From: an uncultured Eubacteriales bacterium
GTDB taxonomy: Bacteria; Bacillota; Clostridia; Oscillospirales; Acutalibacteraceae
DNA length: 6,059 nucleotides
Direction of reading: 5' to 3'
NCBI GenBank assembly: GCA_900319615.1
Contig: ONPE01000100.1
Location: forward strand, 1 to 6,059
Shown here: positions 1-5,880 of the stretch, in pieces
How positions within the stretch are numbered: the stretch's first letter is position 1
Layout of the letters: each line of letters starts with the position of its first letter
Program-made: the position numbers and the translations under genes
The notes under the pieces: model-generated
What the model was told of the DNA's origin: nothing
Database searches by the model: none
What the model saw: only the letters and a program-made list of their open reading frames with translations

Positions 1-271
1 CAGCCTGTATTGGCGGATCGTAGATGATACAAAGAAGCCGCTGACCGTCTCCGAGGCGTTTTATATGGCGACCAAGGGCGGCGGCGAGTTCTTCGGCAAA
101 GTCGGCTCCTTTGAGGACGGGTACGAGTTTGACGCGCTGATCATAGATGACAGGCTCCTGCCTCATCCGCAGCCTTTGACGTTGAGAGAGCGCCTCGAGC
201 GCTCAATATATCTCAGCGGAGATGTGAAAGCGCTGAAAGCAAAATTCTGTAAAGGAAATAAAATTCTGTAA
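1..271 (+). CDS. guaD: Guanine deaminase, C-terminal fragment (gene starts before the window)
   Basis: This is the last 89 codons of an amidohydrolase-superfamily protein, read from base 2 to the TAA at 269-271. The segment EAFYMATKGGGEFFGKVGSF, followed by an EFDALIIDD strand and an LTLRERLERSIYLSGD segment, matches the C-terminal end of Firmicutes guanine deaminases (guanine to xanthine plus ammonia, cytosolic purine salvage). The metal-binding and catalytic residues lie upstream of the window and cannot be checked. The gene converges on glnN and probably ends at the terminator at 337-362. The last codons lie in an imperfect direct repeat (241-292), so the exact C-terminus may vary between strains. 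Another related amidohydrolase remains possible because only the tail is visible. Confidence 0.8.
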   Translation, partial: SLYWRIVDDTKKPLTVSEAFYMATKGGGEFFGKVGSFEDGYEFDALIIDDRLLPHPQPLTLRERLERSIYLSGDVKALKAKFCKGNKIL

Positions 272-292
272 ATAATTCTGGTAAAGAAATAA
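241..292. repeat. Imperfect AT-rich tandem repeat over the guaD stop codon
   Basis: The core ATTCTGTAAA occurs at 244-253 and again at 263-272. A degenerate third copy, ATTCTGGTAAAG, lies at 274-285. Each copy is followed by an A-rich GAAATAA-like segment. The array covers the last codons and the stop of the guanine deaminase. It looks like local slippage or duplication rather than a mobile element. Confidence 0.6.
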
Positions 293-336
293 AACGTTGA
301 TATAATGCTAAATTCGAATTAAAACGCTAAAAAAGA

Positions 337-362
337 AACGGGAGCGCAGGTGCGTTCCCGTT
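337..362. terminator. Bidirectional intrinsic terminator between guaD and glnN
   Basis: An 11-bp stem (AACGGGAGCGC at 337-347 with GCGTTCCCGTT at 352-362, one G-U pair) closes an AGGT loop. On the + strand it is followed by a short T run (361-364). On the - strand the A-rich flank at 327-338 reads as a T-rich tract. It can therefore end both convergent genes. It lies 14 nt beyond the restored glnN stop at 376-378, which supports that stop as the real one. Confidence 0.85.
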
Positions 363-375
363 TTGCTTATAATCA

Positions 376-2447
376 TTATTGTACGCTGAACAGCAGCTCG
401 CCGTAGCTTGGATAAGGCCAGTACTCGGCGGCTGTGCACATCTCCATCTCGTCCGAAATCTCGCGCAGGCGCTCCATCACCGGCAGTACCTCCGCGGCGT
501 TATACTCGAGCCGGACGCTCCGCCTACCTTGGAGTCGAGCTCGTCGATGGTCTCCGAGAAGCGCGAGAGCAGGTCGCTGAGCTTGTTCAGCAGCTTTATC
601 TCCGCGTCGACCCTGATATCCTTCGACACCGCGCGCTTGCGCTGGATGGTCTCTGCAAGCTCGCCGGTGAACGCTGACACGCCGGGCAGGATATCCTTCT
701 TCGCCATGTCGAGCATGGTCAGAGCCTCGAGGTCGATGATCTTGACGTAGTTCTCGAGCAGTATCTCCTGACGCGCCTTCACCTCTTTTTCGGAGAAGAT
801 GCGGTTGCGCTTGAAGAGCTCGACGTTCATCTTCAGCGTGTATCGCTTGAGCGCTTCGGGGGTGGATTTGAGGTTCAGCAGACCTCGCTTCTCAGCCTCG
901 TCGATCCACTCGTCGGTATATCCGTCGCCGTTGAAGATGATGCGGCGGTGCTTTTTGAGAGTCCTGCGGATCAGCTTGCGGATGGCTGCGTCAAGATCCG
1001 TCGCCTTCTCCAGCTCGTCGGAGAACTCGGAGAGAACATCGGCGACCATGGTGTTGAGCATGATGTTGGGGCAGGATATGTTGAGCGCCGAGCCGAGCGA
1101 GCGGAACTCGAACTTGTTGCCGGTGAAGGCGAAGGGTGAGGTGCGGTTGCGGTCGGTGGTGTCCTTGCGTATCTCGGGCAGCACCTCTGCGCCGGTGTTC
1201 ATGACCACCTTGCCGTGGCTCTCGTAATCTTCTCCGTTGATAATAGCCTCTACTATCGCCTCGAGATCGTCGCCGAGAAACATCGAGATTATCGCTGGGG
1301 GAGCTTCGTCGCCGCCTAAGCGGTGATCGTTGCCTGCCGTTGCGACGGACAGCCTTAGAAGATCCTGATACTCGTCTACCGCGCGGATGACCGCAGTGAG
1401 GAAGAGCAGGAACTGTGTGTTTTCCTCCGGCTTTTTGCCGGGCTTCAAAAGATTCTCGCCGGTATTCGTCGAGAGCGACCAGTTGTTGTGCTTGCCGGAG
1501 CCGTTTACACCCTTGAAGGGCTTCTCGTGCAGCAGGCACACCATGCCGTGCTTGCGCGCGATGCGCTTCATCAGCTCCATCGTCAGCTGATTGTGGTCGG
1601 CTGCGATGTTGACCGAGGTGAAGATCGGGGCAAGCTCATGCTGAGCCGGAGCGACCTCGTTGTGCTCTGTTTTGGCGTAGATGCCCAGCTTCCACAGCTC
1701 CTCGTCAAGCTCTGCCATGAACGCCTTCACGCGCTGCTTTATCGCGCCGAAGTAGTGGTCGTCGAGCTGCTGACCCTTGGGCGAGCGTGCGCCGAAGAGC
1801 GTTCTGCCGGTGTATATGAGGTCTTTACGCTGCTCGTAAAGCTCCTTGTCTATGAGGAAGTATTCCTGCTCGGGGCCGACGGTCGCCTCTACGCGCGTGA
1901 CTTCCGTCTTGCCGAGAAGATTGAGTATGCGAACCGACTCGTGATTGATGCGATCCATAGAGCGCAGCAGAGGGGTCTTCTTGTCTAAAACGTCGCCGGT
2001 ATAGGACACGAACGCCGTCGGAACACACAGGGTATTGTCCTTTACAAAGGCAGGGGAGGTCGGATCCCACGTTGTATAGCCGCGTGCCTCGAAGGTGGCG
2101 CGGATACCGCCGGAGGGGAAGGATGATGCGTCGGGTTCGCCCTTGATGAGCTCCTTGCCCGAGAACTCCATGATCACACGGCCGTTGCCCTCGGGTGTGA
2201 GGAAGCTGTCGTGTTTCTCTGCCGTGATGCCGGTCATGGGCTGGAACCAGTGGGTGTAGTGGGTGCAGCCCATCTCGATAGCCCAGTCCTTCATGGCGTC
2301 TGCTACGGCGTTGGCGACGGATATCTCGAGGGTGGTGTCGCTGTCGATGCTCGCGCGGTACGCCTCGTAGGTATCGCGCGGCAGCCTTGCGCGCATTTTT
2401 TCGTCGTTGAATACGTTGCTGGCAAATATGCCCGGTACGTCGATCAT
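376..2447 (-). CDS. glnN: Glutamine synthetase type III, with a frame break near the C-terminus
   Basis: GSIII makes glutamine from glutamate, ammonia and ATP in the cytosol, the main ammonium-assimilation step. Family signatures are clear: THYTHWFQPMTGITAEKHD (residues 62-80), GEPDASSFPSGG (103-114), the metal-binding GPEQEYF (191-197), NGSGKHNNWS (315-324) and RNRTSPFAFTGNKFEFR (433-449). The ATG at 2445-2447 has GGAGG five bases upstream. The open frame stops after 656 residues at 477-479, ending in an unrelated tail after about residue 641. The -1 frame from roughly 516 down to TAA at 376-378 encodes a segment ending YWPYPSYGELLFSVQ, the expected GSIII C-terminus. Joining the two frames gives 690 residues, normal for the family. 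Either a one-base deletion truncates the protein or the sequence has an error; no slippery heptamer was seen. The gene is monocistronic and divergent from dapF. Confidence 0.93.
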
Positions 2448-2504
2448 AATAACCTCCGGATCTGAAAGTTTTTCCTACTGGTTTATGTTACTAAAATATA
2501 TTAA

Positions 2505-2533
2505 AGTATATTACCGAAATCGCTTTGTGTCAA
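2505..2533 (-). promoter_or_regulatory. Sigma-A promoter of glnN
   Basis: On the - strand, TTGACA (2528-2533) and TATACT (2505-2510) are separated by exactly 17 bases. Transcription would start near 2498 and give a leader of about 50 nt, too short for most riboswitches. A short inverted repeat, AACAA (2532-2536) with TTGTT (2543-2547), overlaps and precedes the -35 box and could be a regulator site. No known operator was recognised. Confidence 0.85.
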
Positions 2534-2592
2534 CAAAAAACGTTGTTATCCCGATCTACTTTGTTAAACTCACACAGAAAGCACATGACTTG

Positions 2593-2621
2593 TTGACTTC
2601 AAAGTCGGCTGAGTGTATAAT
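2593..2621 (+). promoter_or_regulatory. Sigma-A promoter of dapF
   Basis: TTGACT (2593-2598) and the perfect -10 TATAAT (2616-2621) are spaced by 17 bases. The start would fall near 2628, leaving a leader of about 28 nt that contains the ribosome binding site TAGGAGAG at 2644-2651, five bases before the dapF ATG. This promoter is divergent from that of glnN; the -35 boxes are about 60 bp apart. Confidence 0.87.
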
Positions 2622-2656
2622 GGTTTAGTCAATCAAGCTTATATAGGAGAGTTAAT

Positions 2657-3502
2657 ATGAAACTGCGCTTTACCAAGATGCACGGCATATCAAACGATTA
2701 TGTATATATCAGCACGTTCGATCAGGAGATACCCGATCCCGAGAAGCTCGCGGTCAGGCTGTCCGACCGCCGCACCGGTATCGGAGGCGACGGCATCATC
2801 CTTGTTTGTCCCGCCGACGGAGCGGACGCGAAGATGCGTATATTCAACGCAGACGGCAGCGAGGGCAAGATGTGCGGCAACGGTATCCGCTGCGTGGGCA
2901 AGTTCGTCTACGACAAGGGGCTCGTCCCTCCCGAAAAGACCGTTATAACCATAGACACTCTCAGCGGCATAAAGACCCTTGACCTTACCGTTGAGGATGG
3001 TAAGGTGCAGAGCGCGCGCGTCGACATGGGCGCCGCTATCCTCAAGCCCTCCGAGATCCCCGTGCGATATCACGGCGATAAGATGGTGAACGCTCCGCTG
3101 ATCGTCGGTCGCAGGGAGTGGCGCGTAACCGCCGTATCCATGGGTAACCCCCACTGCGTGACCTTTACGGACGACGTAGACGGTCTCGACCTCGAGAAGA
3201 TCGGCCCGAGCTTTGAGAAGCATCCGGCTTTCCCCGACCGTGTTAACACCGAGTTCGTCAGGGTGATCGACGACCATACCCTGCAGATGCGCGTATGGGA
3301 GCGCGGCTCGGGCGAGACCTGGGCTTGCGGCACCGGCGCCTGCGCTACGGCGGTCGCAGCCTGTGAGAACGGCTTCTGCAAGAAGGGCGAGGACATCACC
3401 GTCAAGCTCCGCGGAGGCGACCTCGTGATAAACTATACCGACGACACAGTCGTCATGACCGGCCCCGCCTCGACCGTTTTCGAGGGAGAGATAGAGATCT
3501 GA
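2657..3502 (+). CDS. dapF: Diaminopimelate epimerase
   Basis: DapF is a cytosolic, cofactor-independent epimerase that converts LL- to meso-diaminopimelate for lysine and peptidoglycan synthesis. The 281-residue protein has the usual length. It starts MKLRFTKMHGISNDYVYI. It carries GIGGDGIILV (41-50), the first catalytic cysteine in MCGNGIRC (Cys73), SMGNPHCV (161-168), and the second catalytic cysteine in WACGTGACA (Cys224). Both halves of the two-fold pseudo-symmetric fold look complete. The ATG follows a good Shine-Dalgarno and its own consensus promoter. No other lysine-pathway gene is in the window, so it appears to be transcribed alone. Confidence 0.97.
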   Translation: MKLRFTKMHGISNDYVYISTFDQEIPDPEKLAVRLSDRRTGIGGDGIILVCPADGADAKMRIFNADGSEGKMCGNGIRCVGKFVYDKGLVPPEKTVITIDTLSGIKTLDLTVEDGKVQSARVDMGAAILKPSEIPVRYHGDKMVNAPLIVGRREWRVTAVSMGNPHCVTFTDDVDGLDLEKIGPSFEKHPAFPDRVNTEFVRVIDDHTLQMRVWERGSGETWACGTGACATAVAACENGFCKKGEDITVKLRGGDLVINYTDDTVVMTGPASTVFEGEIEI

Positions 3503-3510
3503 CGATCCTC

Positions 3511-3532
3511 CAGCGCTGCATATGCGGCGCTG
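3511..3532 (+). terminator. Hairpin after dapF, possible weak terminator
   Basis: CAGCGCTGC (3511-3519) pairs with GCGGCGCTG (3524-3532) around the loop ATAT, with one T-G wobble. It begins eight bases after the dapF stop. The following sequence, TTATGCTGTATT, is only loosely T-rich, so intrinsic termination may be inefficient. Confidence 0.5.
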
Positions 3533-3578
3533 TTATGCTGTATTGCCTATAAATGCTATGAGCAGATACGCTCTATCC

Positions 3579-3612
3579 GTCAAGTTGATGAAAACCGGAT
3601 TCTTCACTTGAC
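3579..3612. repeat. Inverted repeat ending in the -35 box of the his promoter
   Basis: GTCAAGT (3579-3585) and ACTTGAC (3606-3612) are perfect complements. The inner GA-T-GAA and TTC-T-TC segments extend the stem past one bulged base. The right arm contains most of the TTGACT -35 box. It could be a second dapF terminator hairpin, since TTTATC follows, or a regulator site. The sequence does not decide between these. Confidence 0.45.
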
Positions 3613-3636
3613 TTTATCGTGATAAAGTGATAACAT
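3608..3636 (+). promoter_or_regulatory. Promoter of the yerC-hisZG-hisD operon
   Basis: TTGACT (3608-3613) and TAACAT (3631-3636) are separated by 17 bases. This is the best promoter seen upstream of the regulator gene. The start would be near 3643, about 210 nt before the ATG at 3852, giving a long leader made mostly of the palindromic element at 3651-3814. Confidence 0.65.
3611..3628. promoter_or_regulatory. Operator-like palindrome inside the his promoter spacer
   Basis: ACTTTATC-GT-GATAAAGT is a perfect inverted repeat with 8-bp arms and a 2-bp centre. It overlaps the last three bases of the -35 box and nearly fills the spacer. A protein bound here would block RNA polymerase. A TrpR-like regulator is encoded directly downstream, so autoregulation by that protein is the simplest reading. 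This is inference; I do not know its recognition sequence. Confidence 0.65.
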
Positions 3637-3650
3637 AGCAAAGGATTATT

Positions 3651-3814
3651 AAGGCGACCCGCACAATTCTCGGCGCACGCCTTGCTTGAATCTTATTCCT
3701 TCAGACCGCCCAAAAATCCGCATCCATACGTCGGTATGCATACTGATTATTTGTCCGCTCTGACGAAAAATCTTACTTCGCAATCCGCACACCTGAATTA
3801 TGCGGTATTGCCTT
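3651..3814. repeat. 164-nt imperfect palindrome, MITE-like or a long RNA hairpin
   Basis: The left arm from AAGGCGACCCGCACAATTC and the reverse complement of the right end, AAGGCAATACCGCATAATTC, match closely. The match continues inward through CAGACCG/CAGAGCGG, CAAA-AATC/CAAATAATC and CATAC/GTATG to the centre GTCG (3730-3733). About two thirds of positions pair in my hand alignment. It has no plausible gene. It lies between the predicted transcription start and yerC, so it would be the leader RNA. It resembles the non-autonomous intergenic repeats of gut Clostridia, but copy number cannot be judged here. No clear target-site duplication was seen. Confidence 0.7.
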
Positions 3815-3820
3815 GAAACA

Positions 3821-3836
3821 GAGAAGACTGCTTCTC
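3821..3836 (+). promoter_or_regulatory. Small hairpin just before the yerC ribosome binding site
   Basis: GAGAAG (3821-3826) pairs perfectly with CTTCTC (3831-3836) around ACTG. It ends immediately before the purine-rich Shine-Dalgarno region GGGAAAGAGG (3837-3846). It may affect initiation or mRNA stability, but there is no T tract, so it is not a terminator. Confidence 0.35.
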
Positions 3837-3851
3837 GGGAAAGAGGATCAT

Positions 3852-4142
3852 ATGAACATCCGTTCCGAATCGGCAGACAGGCTGTTCCGCGCGATATTGT
3901 CCCTGCAAAGCGTGGATGAATGTTATGCTTTTTTTGAAGATATCTGTACCATCACAGAGATAAAGGATATGTGCCAGCGCCTCGACACGGCGTTTTTGAT
4001 AGACGAGGGCATCAGCTATCAGAAGATATCCGACCTTATCGGCGTTTCCACCGCCACCATCAGCCGCGTCAGCCGCTGCCTGAACTACGGCGCAGGCGGT
4101 TACCGCGCGGTGATCGACCGCATGAAGGAGGAGGAAGAATGA
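3852..4142 (+). CDS. yerC: TrpR-family regulator of the YerC/YecD type, putative histidine-operon repressor
   Basis: This 96-residue, all-helical protein belongs to the TrpR-like YerC/YecD family. Its N-terminal helices are SADRLFRAILSLQSVDECYAF-like and lead to the family core TEIKDMCQRLDTAFLI (35-50). A helix-turn-helix follows at about 54-78 (SYQKISDLIGVSTATISRV). The ATG at 3852 is preferred because AAAGAGG lies five bases upstream. A TTG at 3813 is in frame but falls at the edge of the palindromic element and has no such site. The stop overlaps the hisZG start (ATGA), so the two are translationally coupled. In Firmicutes this family is often linked to histidine genes and has been proposed as a histidine-pathway regulator (HisR). 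The placement here fits that, and the palindrome in the promoter is a candidate target. Confidence 0.9.
   Translation: MNIRSESADRLFRAILSLQSVDECYAFFEDICTITEIKDMCQRLDTAFLIDEGISYQKISDLIGVSTATISRVSRCLNYGAGGYRAVIDRMKEEEE
4125..4134 (+). promoter_or_regulatory. Shine-Dalgarno of hisZG inside the yerC coding end
   Basis: AAGGAGGAGG lies in the codons for the acidic KEEEE tail of YerC, with about seven bases from its first GGAGG to the ATG at 4139. It fixes the fusion start at 4139 rather than any upstream in-frame start, and supports translational coupling through the ATGA overlap. Confidence 0.8.
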
Positions 4143-5719
4143 ATATCAACGACAGCGTCCTGAGCTACACCGAGCGCCTGACTCTCGCACTTCGCGAGCT
4201 GTACAGCCGATACGGCTATCAGCCCTACCGTATGAGCAAGTTCGAGGATTACGACCTTTACAGCCAAAACAAGGATTTTCTCGTCTCCGACCGCGTCATC
4301 ACCTTCACGGATACCGGCGGCAGACTGAAGGCTCTCAAGCCCGACGTCACCCTCTCCATCATCAAGAACAACACCGACGGCGATACGAAAAAGCTGTATT
4401 ATAACGAGAATGTCTACCGCGTCGATAAGGGCACCGGCAGCTATAAGGAGCTCATGCAGTCGGGTATAGAGTGCATCGGCGACGTCGACGCAGCCCTTGT
4501 AGGCGAGAGCCTGTATCTCGCCGCTCAGAGCCTGAGCCTGATCTCCGGCGATTTTGTGCTGGATGTGAGCAGCCTCGATATTCTCGATGCGGCTCTGTCG
4601 CGTATCACCGACAGTCGCCACCTGCAGGAGGAGCTCGTCAAGTGCGTGAGCGAGAAGAACGTGCACGGTATCATCTCTGTTTGTGAAGAGAACGGCATCG
4701 ACGTACTGGACGCCGACGACCTCATAGCCCTGATCTCGCTCTCCGGCACGCCCGATATGACGATGACGCGGCTCTTTGAGATCTGCGGCGACCTCGGCTG
4801 TACTCAAGCCGCAGAGGAGCTCAAAGATGCTTTGTCCGCCCCGTCTCTCAGGGAATTTCATGATAATATAAGGATAGATTTCTCGGTCGTCAGCGACCGC
4901 GGATATTATAACGGCGTTATTTTCAAGGGCTTCATCAACGGCGTGCCCGACAGCGCCCTCTCGGGCGGCAGGTACGACAAGCTCATGCACCGCATGAAGC
5001 GTCGCTCCAAGGCGGTCGGCTTTGCCGTATATCTCGATATGCTCGAGCGCATGGACGCTCAGACAGCCGAGACCGACATACCGCAGGATACCATGCTCAA
5101 CGTCGCTCTGCCCAAGGGCAGGCTGGGGGAGAAGGTCTACGCGATGTTCGAGGCGGCGGGCTTCCCGTGTCCGTCTATCCGCGAGAACAACCGCAAGCTG
5201 ATATTTGAGAACCGCGAAGTCGGCGTGCGATACTTCTGGGTCAAGCCCAGCGACGTCGCCATCTACGTCGAGCGCGGAGCCGCAGATATCGGCGTAGCCG
5301 GCAAGGATATACTGCTCGAGTATGAGCCCGAGGTCTATGAGCTTCTCGATCTGAACTTCGGCAGGTGCCGCATGGCTGTAGCTGCCCCCGAGGGCTTCTG
5401 TGACGACACACGGCGCACCCTGCGCGTGGCTACCAAGTTCTCGCGCATCGCTGCCGCCCATTATGCCTCAAAGGGCAGGGATATCGACATCGTCCACCTC
5501 AACGGCTCTATCGAGATCGCTCCGATCCTCGGCTTGACGGACGTTATCGTCGATATCGTTGAGACCGGCGCGACTCTGAGAGAGAACCATCTCGAGGTCG
5601 TCGAGAACATCGTGCCGATATCGGCGCGCCTGATCGCAAACAAGAGCAGCTCCAAGTTCAAGGGCGACAGCATCATGAAGATCACGGAAGAGCTCAGGAG
5701 CCGTACACAGGAGGATTAG
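4139..5719 (+). CDS. hisZG: HisZ-HisG fusion: ATP phosphoribosyltransferase regulatory and catalytic subunits in one chain
   Basis: One 526-residue frame joins two proteins that are normally separate. Residues 1 to about 306 are HisZ, a histidyl-tRNA synthetase paralogue: LKPDVTLS (66-73), the motif-2-like NVYRVDKG plus MQSGIECIG, DRGYYNGVIF (253-262), SGGRYDKLM, and the motif-3-like VGFAVYLDMLERM. A hydrophilic linker (about 307-318, AQTAETDIPQDT) follows. Residues 319-526 are short-form HisG: LNVALPKGRLGEK, YVERGAADIGVAGKDILLE, and the PRPP-binding VDIVETGATLREN (471-483). HisG condenses ATP and PRPP to phosphoribosyl-ATP, the first histidine step. Short HisG lacks the C-terminal regulatory domain and needs HisZ, so a covalent pair makes sense. 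The start at 4139 overlaps the yerC stop by ATGA. The TAG stop sits in the first unit of a tandem repeat. Confidence 0.95.
   Translation: MNINDSVLSYTERLTLALRELYSRYGYQPYRMSKFEDYDLYSQNKDFLVSDRVITFTDTGGRLKALKPDVTLSIIKNNTDGDTKKLYYNENVYRVDKGTGSYKELMQSGIECIGDVDAALVGESLYLAAQSLSLISGDFVLDVSSLDILDAALSRITDSRHLQEELVKCVSEKNVHGIISVCEENGIDVLDADDLIALISLSGTPDMTMTRLFEICGDLGCTQAAEELKDALSAPSLREFHDNIRIDFSVVSDRGYYNGVIFKGFINGVPDSALSGGRYDKLMHRMKRRSKAVGFAVYLDMLERMDAQTAETDIPQDTMLNVALPKGRLGEKVYAMFEAAGFPCPSIRENNRKLIFENREVGVRYFWVKPSDVAIYVERGAADIGVAGKDILLEYEPEVYELLDLNFGRCRMAVAAPEGFCDDTRRTLRVATKFSRIAAAHYASKGRDIDIVHLNGSIEIAPILGLTDVIVDIVETGATLRENHLEVVENIVPISARLIANKSSSKFKGDSIMKITEELRSRTQED
5085..5095 (+). promoter_or_regulatory. 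Possible internal translation start for a free HisG domain
   Basis: Codon 319 of the fusion is ATG (5093-5095), exactly where a stand-alone HisG would begin (MLNVALPKGRLG). A partial Shine-Dalgarno, AGGA (5085-5088), lies four bases upstream. It may be a relic of separate genes or a working internal start that yields extra HisG; the site is weak. Confidence 0.35.
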
Positions 5720-5763
5720 GAGTTAGGAATTAGGAGTTAGGAATTAGGAGTTAGGAGTTTGGA
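5716..5763. repeat. 7-nt tandem repeat array (NTTAGGA), starting at the hisZG stop codon
   Basis: TTAGGA at 5716-5721 is followed by five 7-nt units, alternately GTTAGGA and ATTAGGA, to 5756. A degenerate GTTTGGA (5757-5763) ends the array. The alternation gives a 14-nt higher-order period. The TAG stop of hisZG (5717-5719) lies in the first unit. A related sequence in inverted orientation closes the element at 5921-5953. Confidence 0.85.
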
Positions 5764-5842
5764 GTTTATGGAGGGCTTCGCCCTCACCCGATTTTCTATA
5801 TATATCACCAAACATTTTTTAACACGTCCGCGTTTACTGAAG

Positions 5843-5880
5843 GCTCCCTTTGGGAAAGGGAGCTGTCGCCAATCGGCGAC
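5843..5880. repeat. Tandem hairpin pair inside the hisZG-hisD spacer
   Basis: A perfect 9-bp stem, GCTCCCTTT-GGG-AAAGGGAGC (5843-5863), is followed one base later by a perfect 6-bp stem, GTCGCC-AATC-GGCGAC (5865-5880). No T tract follows, so it is more likely a processing or stability element, or a repeat core, than a terminator. Confidence 0.7.

Noticed and set aside
500..530. Programmed -1 ribosomal frameshift in glnN
   Set aside because: No X XXY YYZ slippery heptamer was found near the junction, and GSIII genes are not known to be recoded; an indel or sequence error is simpler.
991..1539. Open frame of 182 codons on the - strand inside glnN
   Set aside because: It is an out-of-frame shadow of the GSIII coding sequence, rich in Arg/His/Gln and of low-complexity composition.
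2690..3277. Open frame on the - strand opposite dapF
   Set aside because: The sense strand encodes intact DapF with both catalytic cysteines; the antisense frame has no ribosome binding site or known motif.
3643..3851. Histidine T-box or other riboswitch in the yerC leader
   Set aside because: No T-box AGGGTGGNACCGCG-type motif, no run of histidine codons in a leader peptide and no known riboswitch core was seen; the palindrome explains most of the structure.
4100..5461. Long open frame of 453 codons on the - strand, antisense to hisZG
   Set aside because: It lies fully opposite a clear HisZ-HisG protein, shows no recognisable motif, and is explained by the codon bias of the sense gene.
5716..5763. 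CRISPR array or telomere-like repeat
   Set aside because: The units are 7 nt and directly adjacent without spacers, so this is a simple tandem repeat.
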